Positions 24,666 through 34,081 of a stretch of DNA of 42,084 nucleotides are shown one piece after another. Under the pieces are notes generated by a model. It saw nothing but the letters and a program-made list of their open reading frames with translations, ran no database searches and was not told the origin of the DNA. How positions within the stretch are numbered: position 1 is the stretch's first letter; each line of letters starts with the position of its first letter. The DNA comes from an uncultured Blautia sp. GTDB lineage: Bacteria > Bacillota > Clostridia > Lachnospirales > Lachnospiraceae. The translations under genes and the position numbers were made by a program. Where the stretch lies: the NCBI GenBank assembly GCA_900556555.1, contig USPF01000015.1:1-42084 (forward strand), given 5' to 3'.

Positions 24666-26243
24666 TTATTCAGCAGTTTTATAAATTTTTGCCATATCCT
24701 GTACATATAGCGGATAGAATTCATATCCACCGTAGCCCTTTCTCAGAACTACCTCGGAAGCCATATCCTGAATATATACATTGGCTGCATCCTCACAGAG
24801 CAAAGTTTCCATTTCTTTGTATAACTGAATCTGTTCTTTCTCATCTGTACTCTTCTTTACCTGTTCATAGAGGGAATCATATTCTTGATTCTTGTAATTG
24901 ATAAAGTTCGTATCAGCATCTGAGCAAAAACGCTCTAAAAGTGCCCTGCCGCTTAAATATGCAGCATCCACGCCCACTACCGTGGATTGATACTTTCTGT
25001 CTGTATATACATCACTTAACCAGCTATCCCATTCAATCAACTGAATTTCTGCCTGGATTCCAACCTGCTTCAGCTGCTCTGCCAGTACCTGGGCTGTATC
25101 AATGTGCTGCTGATAGTTATTAGGAACGGTAATGGTCATTTCAAATCCATCTGGATAACCGGCCTCTTTTAAAAGTTCTTTGGCTTTTTGTAAATCCTGT
25201 GTATATTTCTCTGCAAGTTCCGGCATGTAGTATTTCTCAAAAGCCGGGAACATACTGCTTCCTATGATAGTACCCTTTCCATCTGCCATCATGTCCAGCA
25301 CTTCCTGACGGTTTACTGCATAACATAATGCCTGACGTACCCTCACATCATCAAAAGGTTTTTCATCATTGTTCAAATATAATGCCTGAACAAGATTCAT
25401 GCCTCCATCCAGAATATTCAGATTCTGGTCATCACGTAGCTGAGCAGATTGTGTAGAATTTACTCTTGGATATAAATCAATGGAACCACCTTTCAGTCCA
25501 GTCACAATGGCATTGCTGTCTCCCACAACCTTGAAAATAACTTCATCCAGATATGCCTGATGCTCTGTATCCCAGTATTCCTTGTATTTCTCAATCTTGA
25601 TATTTTCCTGAGGGGAACGTGATACATAGCAAAACGGCCCTGTTCCCACCGGCTGTTTATCCAAGTCTTTGGCATGCTCCGGAACTATCGCAACAATCAG
25701 GTAAGCCAGAAATTCTGTGTCAGGCTCCTTCAGGGTAATCTGAATCGTCTTATCATCCGGGCACTCCACTTTTTCTACATTAGAAAACGCCGCTACCAGC
25801 GGAGTCCCATCCCCGTTGATACCGGCGCAGCGTTCAATCGAATATTTTACATCCTGCACAGTAACTACTGTTCCGTCATGAAATTTCACATTCTCTCTCA
25901 ATGCAAAGGTGTACACCTTGCCGTCTTCTGAAATTTCATGGCTTTTAGCCACTGCATCTGTGTAATTTCCCTCTTCATCAGGCTTAACCAAGCCTTCGTA
26001 AATATTGAATAGGACTTCTTTTGTTCCTGCCGCTACCGATTTGTGTGGGTCAAGACTATCCTCTAAATCCTGAGGAATTCCTACTACTATGGAACCACCC
26101 ATAACTGGTCCCCCTGTTGCTTCCTGAGAACTGTTGTCCGTCTGAGATTCCTTCTGCCCGTCCTTTTTGTCTTGGCATCCGCCGAGTACAATAGTAAGAG
26201 CCATTACCAAAAGTATTGCTATTACATTCTTTACTTTTTTCAT
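24666..26243 (-). CDS. Peptide/nickel-family solute-binding lipoprotein
   Basis: About 525 residues, family 5 extracellular solute-binding protein. A signal with lipobox IVLGGC is followed by a short linker rich in Q, S and D, then the SBP_5 core (VVGIPQDLEDSLDPHKS, DGKVYTFALRENVKFHDGTVVTVQDVKYSIER in parts, YLNNDEKPFDDVRVRQALCYAVNRQEVL). Ligand may be di- or oligopeptide, or a metal chelate given the NikABCDE-like sizes of its partners. RBS AAAGGAGAT sets the ATG at 26241-26243. First gene of the operon. Confidence 0.94.
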   Translation of the reverse strand: MKKVKNVIAILLVMALTIVLGGCQDKKDGQKESQTDNSSQEATGGPVMGGSIVVGIPQDLEDSLDPHKSVAAGTKEVLFNIYEGLVKPDEEGNYTDAVAKSHEISEDGKVYTFALRENVKFHDGTVVTVQDVKYSIERCAGINGDGTPLVAAFSNVEKVECPDDKTIQITLKEPDTEFLAYLIVAIVPEHAKDLDKQPVGTGPFCYVSRSPQENIKIEKYKEYWDTEHQAYLDEVIFKVVGDSNAIVTGLKGGSIDLYPRVNSTQSAQLRDDQNLNILDGGMNLVQALYLNNDEKPFDDVRVRQALCYAVNRQEVLDMMADGKGTIIGSSMFPAFEKYYMPELAEKYTQDLQKAKELLKEAGYPDGFEMTITVPNNYQQHIDTAQVLAEQLKQVGIQAEIQLIEWDSWLSDVYTDRKYQSTVVGVDAAYLSGRALLERFCSDADTNFINYKNQEYDSLYEQVKKSTDEKEQIQLYKEMETLLCEDAANVYIQDMASEVVLRKGYGGYEFYPLYVQDMAKIYKTAE

Positions 26244-26291
26244 GATATCTCCTTTACATACATGTTCTCTCATTATGCAATTGTCAAGGTT

Positions 26292-26320
26292 ATTTTAGCG
26301 AAGGAAAAGGGAAAATGCAA
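26292..26320 (-). promoter_or_regulatory. Promoter of the ABC operon
   Basis: TTGCAT (26315-26320) and TAAAAT (26292-26297) on the minus strand with exactly 17 bases between, directly downstream of the nrdR stop. Confidence 0.7.
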
Positions 26321-26340
26321 GTATCTTTTAAAATACATCA

Positions 26341-26790
26341 TCACTTCATAATCTTCTTCAACTCATCCATAAACGTGTCTACATCTTTAAATTCCCGGTA
26401 AACAGAAGCAAACCGGACATACGCCACTGCATCCAGATCTTTCAATTTGTCCATAACAATTTCTCCGATCAGGGAGCTTGGAACCTCTTTTTCTTCCCGG
26501 TTAAAGACTTCTGTCTCAATTTCGTCCATGATACTTTCAATTTTTTCCACGGAAACAGGTCTTTTATAGCATGCACGGGTAATCCCATCCTGAATCTTTC
26601 TTCTCTCATACTGTTCCCTGCTCTGATCCTTCTTAATCACAGTCAAAGGAATAGTTTCAATTTTTTCATATGTAGTAAAACGTTTTCCACATTCATCGCA
26701 CTGGCGTCTTCTTCTGATTGAATTATTATCAGGAACCGGCCTGGAATCAATTACTCTGGTATTTTCCTGATTGCAAAAGGGACATTTCAT
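26341..26790 (-). CDS. nrdR: Transcriptional repressor NrdR
   Basis: A 149-residue zinc-ribbon/ATP-cone repressor of ribonucleotide reductase genes. The N-terminal zinc ribbon has CPFC and CDEC pairs (MKCPFCNQENTRVIDSR, RRRRQCDECGKRF); the ATP-cone domain follows from about 47 (PLTVIKKDQSREQYERRKIQDGI). RBS AGGAGG. Single gene with its own promoter. No nrd gene is near. Confidence 0.97.
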   Translation of the reverse strand: MKCPFCNQENTRVIDSRPVPDNNSIRRRRQCDECGKRFTTYEKIETIPLTVIKKDQSREQYERRKIQDGITRACYKRPVSVEKIESIMDEIETEVFNREEKEVPSSLIGEIVMDKLKDLDAVAYVRFASVYREFKDVDTFMDELKKIMK

Positions 26791-26823
26791 AATAAAGTCC
26801 TCCTGTATTCTATGTTTACATAA

Positions 26824-26853
26824 AGTTTACTACACTTTCTCCCTTCCAGTCAA
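26824..26853 (-). promoter_or_regulatory. nrdR promoter
   Basis: TTGACT (26848-26853), 18 bases, TAAACT (26824-26829) on the minus strand. Confidence 0.65.
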
Positions 26854-26878
26854 CTTTTTTCCTGATTTCTCTCTTCTA

Positions 26879-26907
26879 TTGACGTTTTCTGACAGAACCG
26901 CTACAAT
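26879..26907 (+). promoter_or_regulatory. Promoter of the M42 peptidase gene
   Basis: TTGACG (26879-26884), 17 bases, TACAAT (26902-26907); the ATG follows AAGGAGG at 26938. Confidence 0.8.
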
Positions 26908-26937
26908 ATTTCTTACAACAAAAAGGAGGACACAAAC

Positions 26938-27969
26938 ATGAATTCCTATATGGATTACATTTTAACCCAATTAAAAGCTTTGATGGCCATTGACAGCCCA
27001 TCCGGATACACCAAGGAAGTAACCGATTACCTCATGGCACAGTATAAAGAGATGGGATACACACCGAAAAAGACGGTCAAAGGCGGTGTTTTAGTAGAAC
27101 TTGGGGGCAAAGAAAAAGAAAATGCCCTTTTTATGGAAGCACACGTAGATACCTTAGGCGCTATGGTTGCGGAGATCAAAGCTGATGGGCGTCTCCGCCT
27201 GACTCCTATTGGCGGTCTGAACGCTAACAATGCAGAAGCAGAGAATTGCAGAATCTGCACCCGTTTTAACGGTACTTACGAAGGAACTATGCAGCTTACA
27301 GATGCGTCCATCCATGTAAACGGAAAATACAATGACACTTCCAGATCCTTTGATGTAATGGAGGTTCTGATTGACGAAAAAGTATCATCCAAAAAAGAGG
27401 TGGAAGACCTTGGTATTATGGCAGGTGATGTGGTATGCTTTGAACCTCGCACAACCATTACTAAAAGTGGTTATTTAAAAAGCCGTTTTCTGGATGATAA
27501 ATTAAGTGCAGCCATTCTCATGGGATATGCAAAATATTTAAAAGATGAAAACGTATGTCCTAAGAGAGCTCTCTACCAGCATTTCACAGTTTATGAAGAA
27601 GTAGGGCACGGCGGCTCTGCATCTATCCCGGAAGGTGTAACAGAAGTGCTTTCTGTGGATATGGGATGTGTGGGACAGGGTCTGTCCTGCAAAGAACACC
27701 AGGTTTCTATCTGTGCCAAAGACAGCGGTGGTCCTTATAATTATGATGTTGTGACAGATCTGATCACTGCTGCTAAACGTGAAAATCTGGACTATGCAGT
27801 AGACATTTATCCTCATTACGGCTCTGATGCAGAAGCAGCCCTCCGTTCCGGCTACGATGTACGCCATGGTCTGATTGGTCCAGGCGTCTATGCCTCCCAC
27901 GGCTATGAAAGAAGCCATGTAGATGGAGTGAAGAACACCTTCCTTCTGTTAAAAAGCTACTTAGGGTAG
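26938..27969 (+). CDS. M42 family metallopeptidase
   Basis: A 343-residue di-metal aminopeptidase of the M42 (glutamyl/deblocking aminopeptidase, FrvX/PepA) family. Metal and catalytic elements: EAHVDTLGAM (first histidine and aspartate), SRFLDDKLSAA (bridging aspartate), YEEVGHGGSA (catalytic EE), SVDMGC and the C-terminal HGYERSHVDG histidine. No signal peptide, so it trims peptides in the cytosol. RBS AAGGAGGA. Single gene. Confidence 0.95.
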   Translation: MNSYMDYILTQLKALMAIDSPSGYTKEVTDYLMAQYKEMGYTPKKTVKGGVLVELGGKEKENALFMEAHVDTLGAMVAEIKADGRLRLTPIGGLNANNAEAENCRICTRFNGTYEGTMQLTDASIHVNGKYNDTSRSFDVMEVLIDEKVSSKKEVEDLGIMAGDVVCFEPRTTITKSGYLKSRFLDDKLSAAILMGYAKYLKDENVCPKRALYQHFTVYEEVGHGGSASIPEGVTEVLSVDMGCVGQGLSCKEHQVSICAKDSGGPYNYDVVTDLITAAKRENLDYAVDIYPHYGSDAEAALRSGYDVRHGLIGPGVYASHGYERSHVDGVKNTFLLLKSYLG

Positions 27970-28095
27970 ATAGTATTTAATTTTTGTTTAGAGATTTTCT
28001 GTTTTTTTTAGAAACCTGACATAATTTCCTCATATTTTCACTTTATAATAGGTTTTGGATAGTTGATAAACCACTCACTATCTCCCCCCTCAAGA

Positions 28096-28139
28096 TGAAA
28101 AGGGCATCCCATGAATCACCTTCATGGGATGCCCCTTTT
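28096..28139. terminator. Strong bidirectional terminator
   Basis: An 18-base stem (28098-28115 with 28121-28139, one bulged C), loop TCACC, A-run on one side and T-run on the other. It separates the M42 gene from the convergent ThrE genes and abuts the stop codon of the latter. Confidence 0.92.
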
Positions 28140-28616
28140 CTATTTCATTTTCTTAATACGCCCAGGCATACATATTCCTGCCATCTTATGTATGGTTTTC
28201 TGAGGAATCTCAAATACCAGGATAATGCCAAGAACCATGGCAATGGCAATTCCAAGAGTTTCTCTTCCATACAAAATACTCTTCTGATGATCTTCCAAAA
28301 TACTGTAATAAATAGTTCGGTATACACCGATACCCGGAACCTCCGGGATAATTCCTGATATCAAAAAGAGTGTGACCGGACACTTTTCAACTGTACTGCT
28401 GATTCTAGACGCAAGTGCAATATACACGGTCGCCAGAAAATTGGCTTCTATCGTTCCCATTTGAAACCCATGAATCAAAATCCAGCATACAAGCCATCCA
28501 GAGCCACCAATCCATCCACAACGAGGATAGTGTTCCTTTGGAACAGAAAACAGTACGGAAAACCCTATGGTCCCTGCACATGCTGCCAGAAACTGCAGAA
28601 TTCCTTCTATCATCAT
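28140..28616 (-). CDS. Threonine/serine exporter, C-terminal half (DUF3815/ThrE_2)
   Basis: A 158-residue membrane protein with about four to five spans. It corresponds to the C-terminal part of ThrE, which in many Firmicutes is a separate gene. Typical features are the HYPRCGWIGGSGWLVCW segment and ISGIIPEVPGIGVYRTIYY. Its ATG overlaps the stop of the partner gene (ATGA), with AGGAGG upstream, so the two halves are made together. Confidence 0.9.
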   Translation of the reverse strand: MMIEGILQFLAACAGTIGFSVLFSVPKEHYPRCGWIGGSGWLVCWILIHGFQMGTIEANFLATVYIALASRISSTVEKCPVTLFLISGIIPEVPGIGVYRTIYYSILEDHQKSILYGRETLGIAIAMVLGIILVFEIPQKTIHKMAGICMPGRIKKMK

Positions 28617-29398
28617 AAGATAATTCCTCCTGTAAGCCGGAAATATAAGATATAAGTCAATCCTACTCCAAGTGAAACTCCCAATCCTACCATCAGAGCA
28701 TCCAGAAAGCGAACTCCGCCACCGATATAATTACCCTCCGCAAAATCACGAATCGCATTTACCAGGGAAACCCCCGGCACGAGAGGCATCAACGAACCAA
28801 CCAAAATCGTCCCAGGTGTATGCCCTAATCCCAACTTATAAAAAATCACAGAAAACAAGGAAACAGAAAATCCTCCAATCAGGTTTACAACAATCTTCGA
28901 AGTTGTCTTTTCTCTTTTTTCTACAAGAAAAAAGATTGTATAGAGCAGAAAACCTGACAAAAAAGCTGCCAGCATATCCGTAAGATGACCACCCAATAAA
29001 TAGCAGAAGCCACCAGAGCCAGTTCCTGCTGCAAGCATTTTTGTGATTGTTCTTTTCCCCGGCATGATTTTAATCTGTTCCAAACATTCCACGGCTTCTT
29101 CCAGGGTATATTTTCCTTCTGCAATTTCTCTTGATAACTGGTTGACTGCTGCAACCCTATGTAATTTAGCACTTTGAATGGGAATATGCTTCACGCTTGC
29201 ATAGATCTCCCCCTCATCATTTTCAGCTGTGATAAAAATACCTGTGCTCAAAACAAAAGAGTTAAATTTTTCGATTCCATATGACTGAGCAATTCTTTTC
29301 ATAGTTTCTTCTACCCGGAAAATTTCAGCCCCGGCATCTAAAAGAATCCTTCCAGCTTCCATTGCTAAATCCAGTACTTTTTTATCATAGTTTTCCAT
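28613..29398 (-). CDS. Threonine/serine exporter, N-terminal half (DUF1212/ThrE_1)
   Basis: A 261-residue protein with a cytoplasmic N-terminal region (about 1-115; DAGAEIFRVEETMKRIAQSYG, FVLSTGIFITAEND) followed by about five membrane spans (LPLVPGVSLVNAIRDFAEGNYIGG). It matches the DUF1212 domain of ThrE exporters and forms the complete transporter with the next gene. No strong RBS is visible before the ATG (GTGAT only). It lies 26 bases after uppP, so the three genes may be cotranscribed. Confidence 0.92.
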   Translation of the reverse strand: MENYDKKVLDLAMEAGRILLDAGAEIFRVEETMKRIAQSYGIEKFNSFVLSTGIFITAENDEGEIYASVKHIPIQSAKLHRVAAVNQLSREIAEGKYTLEEAVECLEQIKIMPGKRTITKMLAAGTGSGGFCYLLGGHLTDMLAAFLSGFLLYTIFFLVEKREKTTSKIVVNLIGGFSVSLFSVIFYKLGLGHTPGTILVGSLMPLVPGVSLVNAIRDFAEGNYIGGGVRFLDALMVGLGVSLGVGLTYILYFRLTGGIIL

Positions 29399-29424
29399 AA
29401 ATCACGCTACCCCATACATATATT

Positions 29425-30297
29425 TTATCTGAAAATAGTAAAGAACAGCATAACAATCACACCAAGAACAATTCGGTACCAGCCAAATGCTTTAAAATCA
29501 TGTTTTTTAATATATCCCATCAGGAATTTAATAGCCAGAATAGATACCAGGAAAGAAACCACTGTTCCTACCCCAAGAATCACAACCTCCCACTGGGTAA
29601 AGTTCAAACCAAATTTCACAATTTTCAACAAGCTTGCTCCAAACATTACCGGAATAGCCAGGAAAAAGGTGTATTCTGCAGCGACAGTTCTGGATGCACC
29701 TAACAAAATTCCACCGATGATCGTTGCACCGGAGCGTGAAGTACCTGGAATCAGTGCAAGAACCTGGAAAACACCGATAAACAATGCCATTCTCCAGGAA
29801 ATATCTGCAATAGAATTCACTTTCACTGTACGCTTTGCATTATAATCTTCCACCAGAAGAAACAGCACACCATATACGATCAGCATAACAGAAACTACAA
29901 ACCAGTTGTTAAAGGTCTTTTCAATAAAATCATCAAAAGGAAGCCCTATCAAAATTGCAGGCAGACAGGAAACCAAAATTTTGAACCACATGACCATTTT
30001 GTCAATCTTCACATACCTGCATATAAATCCTGCGGTCTTCTCTATTTTTGTTACATTCACATGCTGGGGCTTCTTATTACGGAAAGGCCATATTTTGTTC
30101 CAATACAATACGACCACCGCAAGAATTGCACCCAGCTGGATAACAACCATAAACATCTCCCAGAACTGTTTGGACACATCCAGTTTCACAAATTCCTCCA
30201 CCAAGATCAGGTGTCCGGTACTGCTGATAGGAAGCCACTCTGTGATTCCCTCTACAATCCCCAGAAATACCACTTTTAATAATTCAATAAAATCCAT
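29425..30297 (-). CDS. uppP: Undecaprenyl-diphosphate phosphatase
   Basis: A 290-residue polytopic enzyme (BacA family) that dephosphorylates undecaprenyl diphosphate to regenerate the carrier for peptidoglycan and polysaccharide synthesis; loss or overproduction alters bacitracin tolerance. Signature regions are [18 protein letters not shown] with the conserved glutamates and [14 protein letters not shown]. About eight spans. RBS AGAGGAG. It fits with the polysaccharide genes further right. Confidence 0.97.
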   Translation of the reverse strand: MDFIELLKVVFLGIVEGITEWLPISSTGHLILVEEFVKLDVSKQFWEMFMVVIQLGAILAVVVLYWNKIWPFRNKKPQHVNVTKIEKTAGFICRYVKIDKMVMWFKILVSCLPAILIGLPFDDFIEKTFNNWFVVSVMLIVYGVLFLLVEDYNAKRTVKVNSIADISWRMALFIGVFQVLALIPGTSRSGATIIGGILLGASRTVAAEYTFFLAIPVMFGASLLKIVKFGLNFTQWEVVILGVGTVVSFLVSILAIKFLMGYIKKHDFKAFGWYRIVLGVIVMLFFTIFR

Positions 30298-30398
30298 TTT
30301 TTACTCCTCTTAAAAATAATTAGTTTCATGAAAAGTATAACCCAAAGCCACCTTTACTGCAACTGTTGAAATTATTTTAATTTTTTTAAAAATTAGTG

Positions 30399-30427
30399 TT
30401 GACATTTTCTATTTTATCCTGTATTAT
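30399..30427 (+). promoter_or_regulatory. Promoter of the tRNA-Leu gene
   Basis: TTGACA (30399-30404), 17 bases, TATTAT (30422-30427): near consensus. Confidence 0.85.
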
Positions 30428-30467
30428 ATATCTTGTGCTTGAGAGAGCACGGAACTTCATAAGAAAT

Positions 30468-30551
30468 GCAGGAGTGGCGGAATTGGCAGACGCGCAGGCT
30501 TCAGGTGCCTGTGGTAGCAATATCGTGTGGGTTCAAGTCCCATCTCCTGCA
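30468..30551 (+). tRNA. tRNA-Leu (anticodon CAG)
   Basis: Acceptor GCAGGAG pairs with CTCCTGC (30544-30550). The anticodon stem CAGGC/GCCTG encloses TTCAGGT, with CAG at 30502-30504. A class II variable arm and GTTCAAGTC (T-loop) are present. CCA is not encoded; the discriminator is A and a T-run follows as terminator. Confidence 0.97.
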
Positions 30552-30586
30552 TCTTTTTTTATTTTTGAACACGAATAATAATTTTT

Positions 30587-30626
30587 AAAATCCCTCTGTC
30601 AGGTATCTTCCTGCCAGGGGGATTTT
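30587..30626. terminator. Terminator downstream of clpX
   Basis: AAAATCCCTCTG...CAGGGGGATTTT with an inner CAGG/CCTG; T-rich on both strands. It ends clpX transcription and isolates the tRNA. Confidence 0.8.
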
Positions 30627-30655
30627 CAATTTCTGTTCTAAATATTTTTTAACGT

Positions 30656-32095
30656 TTATGAATTCACTTCTAACATAGGAAGCTCCTGCCCTCTTAAAAG
30701 AATTCTCGGACCTCCTGTATGCTTAATGTACTCTTTTGTAATAATGACCTGTCCGATACTGTCATCCTTTGGAATTTCATACATAATATCAAGCATATAT
30801 TCTTCCAAAATCGCACGAAGTGCTCTTGCTCCTGTATGTTTCTCCATTGCCATCTCTGCAATTGCTTCCAGGGCTCCATCCTCAAACTCCAGCTTCACCT
30901 CATCCAGTGCCAGAAGCTTCTGATACTGTTTCAAAATAGCATTCTTAGGCTCTTTGAGAATCTGCACCAGCATATCCCGGCTAAGGCCACTTAGCGAGAA
31001 GATAATTGGAAGACGTCCTAAAAACTCCGGAATCATACCGAATTTCTTTAAATCATCCACGGTCACCTTTTCAAGGAGTGCAGGATCCTGGTCATACTTA
31101 TCTTTTAAATCTGCCTGGAAACCAATAGATGCTGTTTTATTGAGACGCTCTTTAATAATTTCTTCCAAATCCGGGAAGGCACCTCCGCAAATAAACAGAA
31201 TATCTTTTGTATTGACCGTAGCAAGAGGAACCATGGCATTCTTGCTGTTGGCACCTACGGGAACTTCGATTTCGCTGCCTTCAAGAAGCTTCAGCATTCC
31301 CTGCTGTACTGCTTCTCCGCTGACATCTCTCTGATTCGTATTTTTCTTTTTAGCAATTTTATCAATCTCATCAATAAAAATAATACCGTGTTCTGCTCTC
31401 TCAACATCATTATCTGCTGCGGCAAGAAGCTTACTTACTACACTTTCGATATCATCTCCAATATATCCCGCTTCGGTCAGAGATGTAGCATCTGTGATTG
31501 CAAGAGGTACATCCAGAAGTCTTGCCAGGGTTTTGACCATATAAGTCTTACCACTTCCTGTAGGCCCGATCATCAGCATATTTGATTTTTCAATCTCAAT
31601 ATCATCTGTTGTCTCGGCAAAAACTCTTTTATAATGATTGTAAACCCCTACAGACATGACCTTCTTTGCATGCTCCTGCCCAATGACATATTCATCCAGG
31701 CTTGCTTTAATTTTGTGAGGTGCCGGAATGCTCTTGATATCAAAAACTTTTGATGCAACCTTCTCTTTTGGCTGCTCCTGTTTTTTCTTAATTTTCTGAT
31801 TTTTTGGAATCTGATTCTGAAGAGAAGACAAATCAATCATGCTGATATTCGGCATATTGGGAATGTTTTTCATCAGCTCATCATAATTAATGGGGCTGTT
31901 GTTCATGGTATCAAAGCTTCTCTGCATACAGTCTGTACAGATATGGATATTACCCGGGAGCTCAATCATTTTTCCGGCCTTACTCTCCGGCCGTCTGCAC
32001 ATAAAACATATTTTTTCATATTCATCCTTCTTTTCTTCCTGCCCGGAAGTCTCAGATGTATTTGTTGTCTCTAATAAATCTTTCTCATCTGACAT
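30656..32095 (-). CDS. clpX: ClpX-type AAA+ unfoldase, divergent
   Basis: About 479 residues. An N-terminal C4 zinc-binding domain (C30, C33, C53, C56), then a linker, then the AAA+ core: Walker A GPTGSGKT, pore loop GYIG, Walker B IIFIDEID, IGF tripeptide for ClpP docking (TASIGFQAD), arginine-finger region PEFLGRLPIIF and sensor 2 GARALRAI. In contrast to normal ClpX, the loop after EGSEIEVPVG reads ANSKNAMVPLATVNT and lacks the RKH motif used to grip tags. A second, standard clpX beside clpP is expected elsewhere. The ATG at 32093-32095 follows AGGA; upstream codons have no RBS. Confidence 0.9.
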   Translation of the reverse strand: MSDEKDLLETTNTSETSGQEEKKDEYEKICFMCRRPESKAGKMIELPGNIHICTDCMQRSFDTMNNSPINYDELMKNIPNMPNISMIDLSSLQNQIPKNQKIKKKQEQPKEKVASKVFDIKSIPAPHKIKASLDEYVIGQEHAKKVMSVGVYNHYKRVFAETTDDIEIEKSNMLMIGPTGSGKTYMVKTLARLLDVPLAITDATSLTEAGYIGDDIESVVSKLLAAADNDVERAEHGIIFIDEIDKIAKKKNTNQRDVSGEAVQQGMLKLLEGSEIEVPVGANSKNAMVPLATVNTKDILFICGGAFPDLEEIIKERLNKTASIGFQADLKDKYDQDPALLEKVTVDDLKKFGMIPEFLGRLPIIFSLSGLSRDMLVQILKEPKNAILKQYQKLLALDEVKLEFEDGALEAIAEMAMEKHTGARALRAILEEYMLDIMYEIPKDDSIGQVIITKEYIKHTGGPRILLRGQELPMLEVNS

Positions 32096-32200
32096 ATCTA
32101 TTCCTGCTTTCTCTTTGTTTTCTTTCTGAAAAACCACTTGTGGGTATCTTATCACAAATTACTTATGGTAACAAGTAAACTTTTTCTAAATGACCTGGGC

Positions 32201-32238
32201 AAAGAAAGAAGACTGTCCACCGGACAGCCCCTTTCTTT
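32201..32238 (-). terminator. Terminator between htrA and clpX
   Basis: Inner stem CTGTCC/GGACAG with a three-base loop (32213-32227), flanked by complementary AAAGAAAG and CTTTCTTT. It comes just after the htrA stop on the minus strand. Confidence 0.75.
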
Positions 32239-32243
32239 GTTTA

Positions 32244-33962
32244 TCAATTGCCTCGTCTGTTTTCTGTATTTTTCTGAATATCCTTTCTGGCTCCCAGTTC
32301 TACAGTCACAGTTTCTTCTTTGTACTCACCACCATTTGCCCTGGCAATGACAAAATCAATTTTTTCTCCTGCTTCATAGTAAGAAAGCTGCTCTGTCAGA
32401 TTATCGAAGGTTTCCACGCTGGTTCCGTCAATCTTGCGGATAATATCTCCTGCCTGGATACCTGCCTTGTCTGCAGGTCCGTCTTCTGACACACTGTCCA
32501 CAAAAACACCTAAAGGCATATTATAGTATTCTGCAGCATCAGAGGTCACATTTTTACAGGTAACTCCAATATAAGCTGCTTTGTTTTCATCCTCCACCTT
32601 ATCTCTGGTCTCTTTGCTCATCAGTTCATCCAGGATTGGCTGTGCTTTAGAAATCGGAATGGCAAATCCCATACCTTCTACTTCATCTGATGCAATTTTT
32701 GCAGAATTGATACCAATCAGCTCACCATTCATATTCAGAAGAGCACCACCGCTGTTTCCAGGATTAATCGCTGCATCTGTCTGTATAAAGGTACTGTCTG
32801 CATTTTCAGAGCTTACTTTTTTGTTTAATGCACTGACATAACCGCTGGTTACGGACTGTCCATATCCAAGTGCATTTCCGATTGCCACAACCTGTTCTCC
32901 AATAATCAGGGAATCCGAATCTCCAAGAGTAGCTACTTTAATCTGACTTTTTAAATCTTCAGGAATATCTTCCAGTTTTACTGCTACTACAGCCAGGTCA
33001 TTATCCGCATCTGTTCCTTTGATTTTTGCTTCCACTGCATTTTCCAAATCCACATTCTGGTCCTGGCTTTCTGTATCACTGCTGTCCATGCTGGTATCTG
33101 TAAGTGTGTCTGAAACTGCGGCTGTTCCGTCTTGGTTTGTAAAGCATACCGTGATAGAATTGGTATCTTTTACCACATGATTATTGGTAGCAATCAGCAA
33201 TTCTGTATCATTCTGACCTACGATAATACCGGAACCGCTGCTCTGGCCTTCATATTTCTGGGTACCAAATCCAAAATAATTAGGAATTTCCTGGATGCTG
33301 ATACCTGTAATGGATACAACAGAGGGCATAACATTTCTTGCAACTTCTGAGACACTGGAACCTGCATAAGAGCCGGTTTTCTGACTAACCAGAGAGCCAT
33401 CACCAGTTCCGCCTGAACTAATCTGTGTATTCTCAATCTTTGCACTCTCTTTTTTTGGCAGAAGCTGATTTCCGGCATAGCTTACACCTACAAACACTGC
33501 ACCCGCTACCAGTCCGAACACTGCTGCTGTAGCTGCTGCCATACCAAGACGTTTTCCAAAACTCATCTGTCCGCCCTTGTTTTTCTTTCTTTTATTTTTT
33601 ACTTTCTTCTCTGGTTCCGGGGGAATCTGGGAAGAAAAATGATAGGAACTGTACGGAGTCTGGGTACTGTTGCCAGCATTCTGATTCTGTTCCGCTTCCT
33701 TCGTATATTCTCTATTGGAACCTGTATAAGTTCTGGTAAAAGATTCCCCATTTCCCTGGTCTTTTCTCTCTTCTCCTGCCTTTCTGTAAGAAAATGCATA
33801 GGATGTATTCTCTGCACTTTCTGTGTTTTCTGTTGTTGCCGCTGTTTCTGTATCTACAGCTTCTGCTGTCTCCATTGTTTCCTGGGCTGCTGTGGTTTCT
33901 GGTGTTTCTGACTTTTCTTCCGGGTCATTCCCTAAGTCATATCTATTATATTCTTCACTCAT
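32244..33962 (-). CDS. Membrane-anchored HtrA/DegP-type serine protease
   Basis: A 572-residue envelope protease. A long acidic, T/E/S-rich N-terminal cytoplasmic region (about 1-130), a basic stretch (KKVKNKRKKNKGG), one membrane span (MAAATAAVFGLVAGAVFVGV), then a trypsin-like domain facing out with His in ATNNHVVKD, Asp in DNDLAVVAV and Ser in GNSGGALLN, and one PDZ domain (about 465-560; GVFVDSVSEDGPADKAGIQAGDII). An inserted acidic loop (TSMDSSDTESQDQ) sits before the Asp strand. It handles misfolded secreted proteins. RBS AAAGGAAG. I saw no convincing promoter or CssR-like site. Confidence 0.95.
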   Translation of the reverse strand: MSEEYNRYDLGNDPEEKSETPETTAAQETMETAEAVDTETAATTENTESAENTSYAFSYRKAGEERKDQGNGESFTRTYTGSNREYTKEAEQNQNAGNSTQTPYSSYHFSSQIPPEPEKKVKNKRKKNKGGQMSFGKRLGMAAATAAVFGLVAGAVFVGVSYAGNQLLPKKESAKIENTQISSGGTGDGSLVSQKTGSYAGSSVSEVARNVMPSVVSITGISIQEIPNYFGFGTQKYEGQSSGSGIIVGQNDTELLIATNNHVVKDTNSITVCFTNQDGTAAVSDTLTDTSMDSSDTESQDQNVDLENAVEAKIKGTDADNDLAVVAVKLEDIPEDLKSQIKVATLGDSDSLIIGEQVVAIGNALGYGQSVTSGYVSALNKKVSSENADSTFIQTDAAINPGNSGGALLNMNGELIGINSAKIASDEVEGMGFAIPISKAQPILDELMSKETRDKVEDENKAAYIGVTCKNVTSDAAEYYNMPLGVFVDSVSEDGPADKAGIQAGDIIRKIDGTSVETFDNLTEQLSYYEAGEKIDFVIARANGGEYKEETVTVELGARKDIQKNTENRRGN

Positions 33963-34081
33963 AATGATACTTCCTTTCTAAATCAATCTTTGTTCTTTTT
34001 CTTTTATGAGACTAAGTTTATCAGTGAATTGTGTTGAAATTGTGATAAAAAAGAAAAGAAACAGTGAAAATCAGGTAGTTT

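Noticed and set aside
30396..30578. Plus-strand open frame over the tRNA-Leu gene
   Set aside because: It is the tRNA sequence read as protein; the cloverleaf explains the region.
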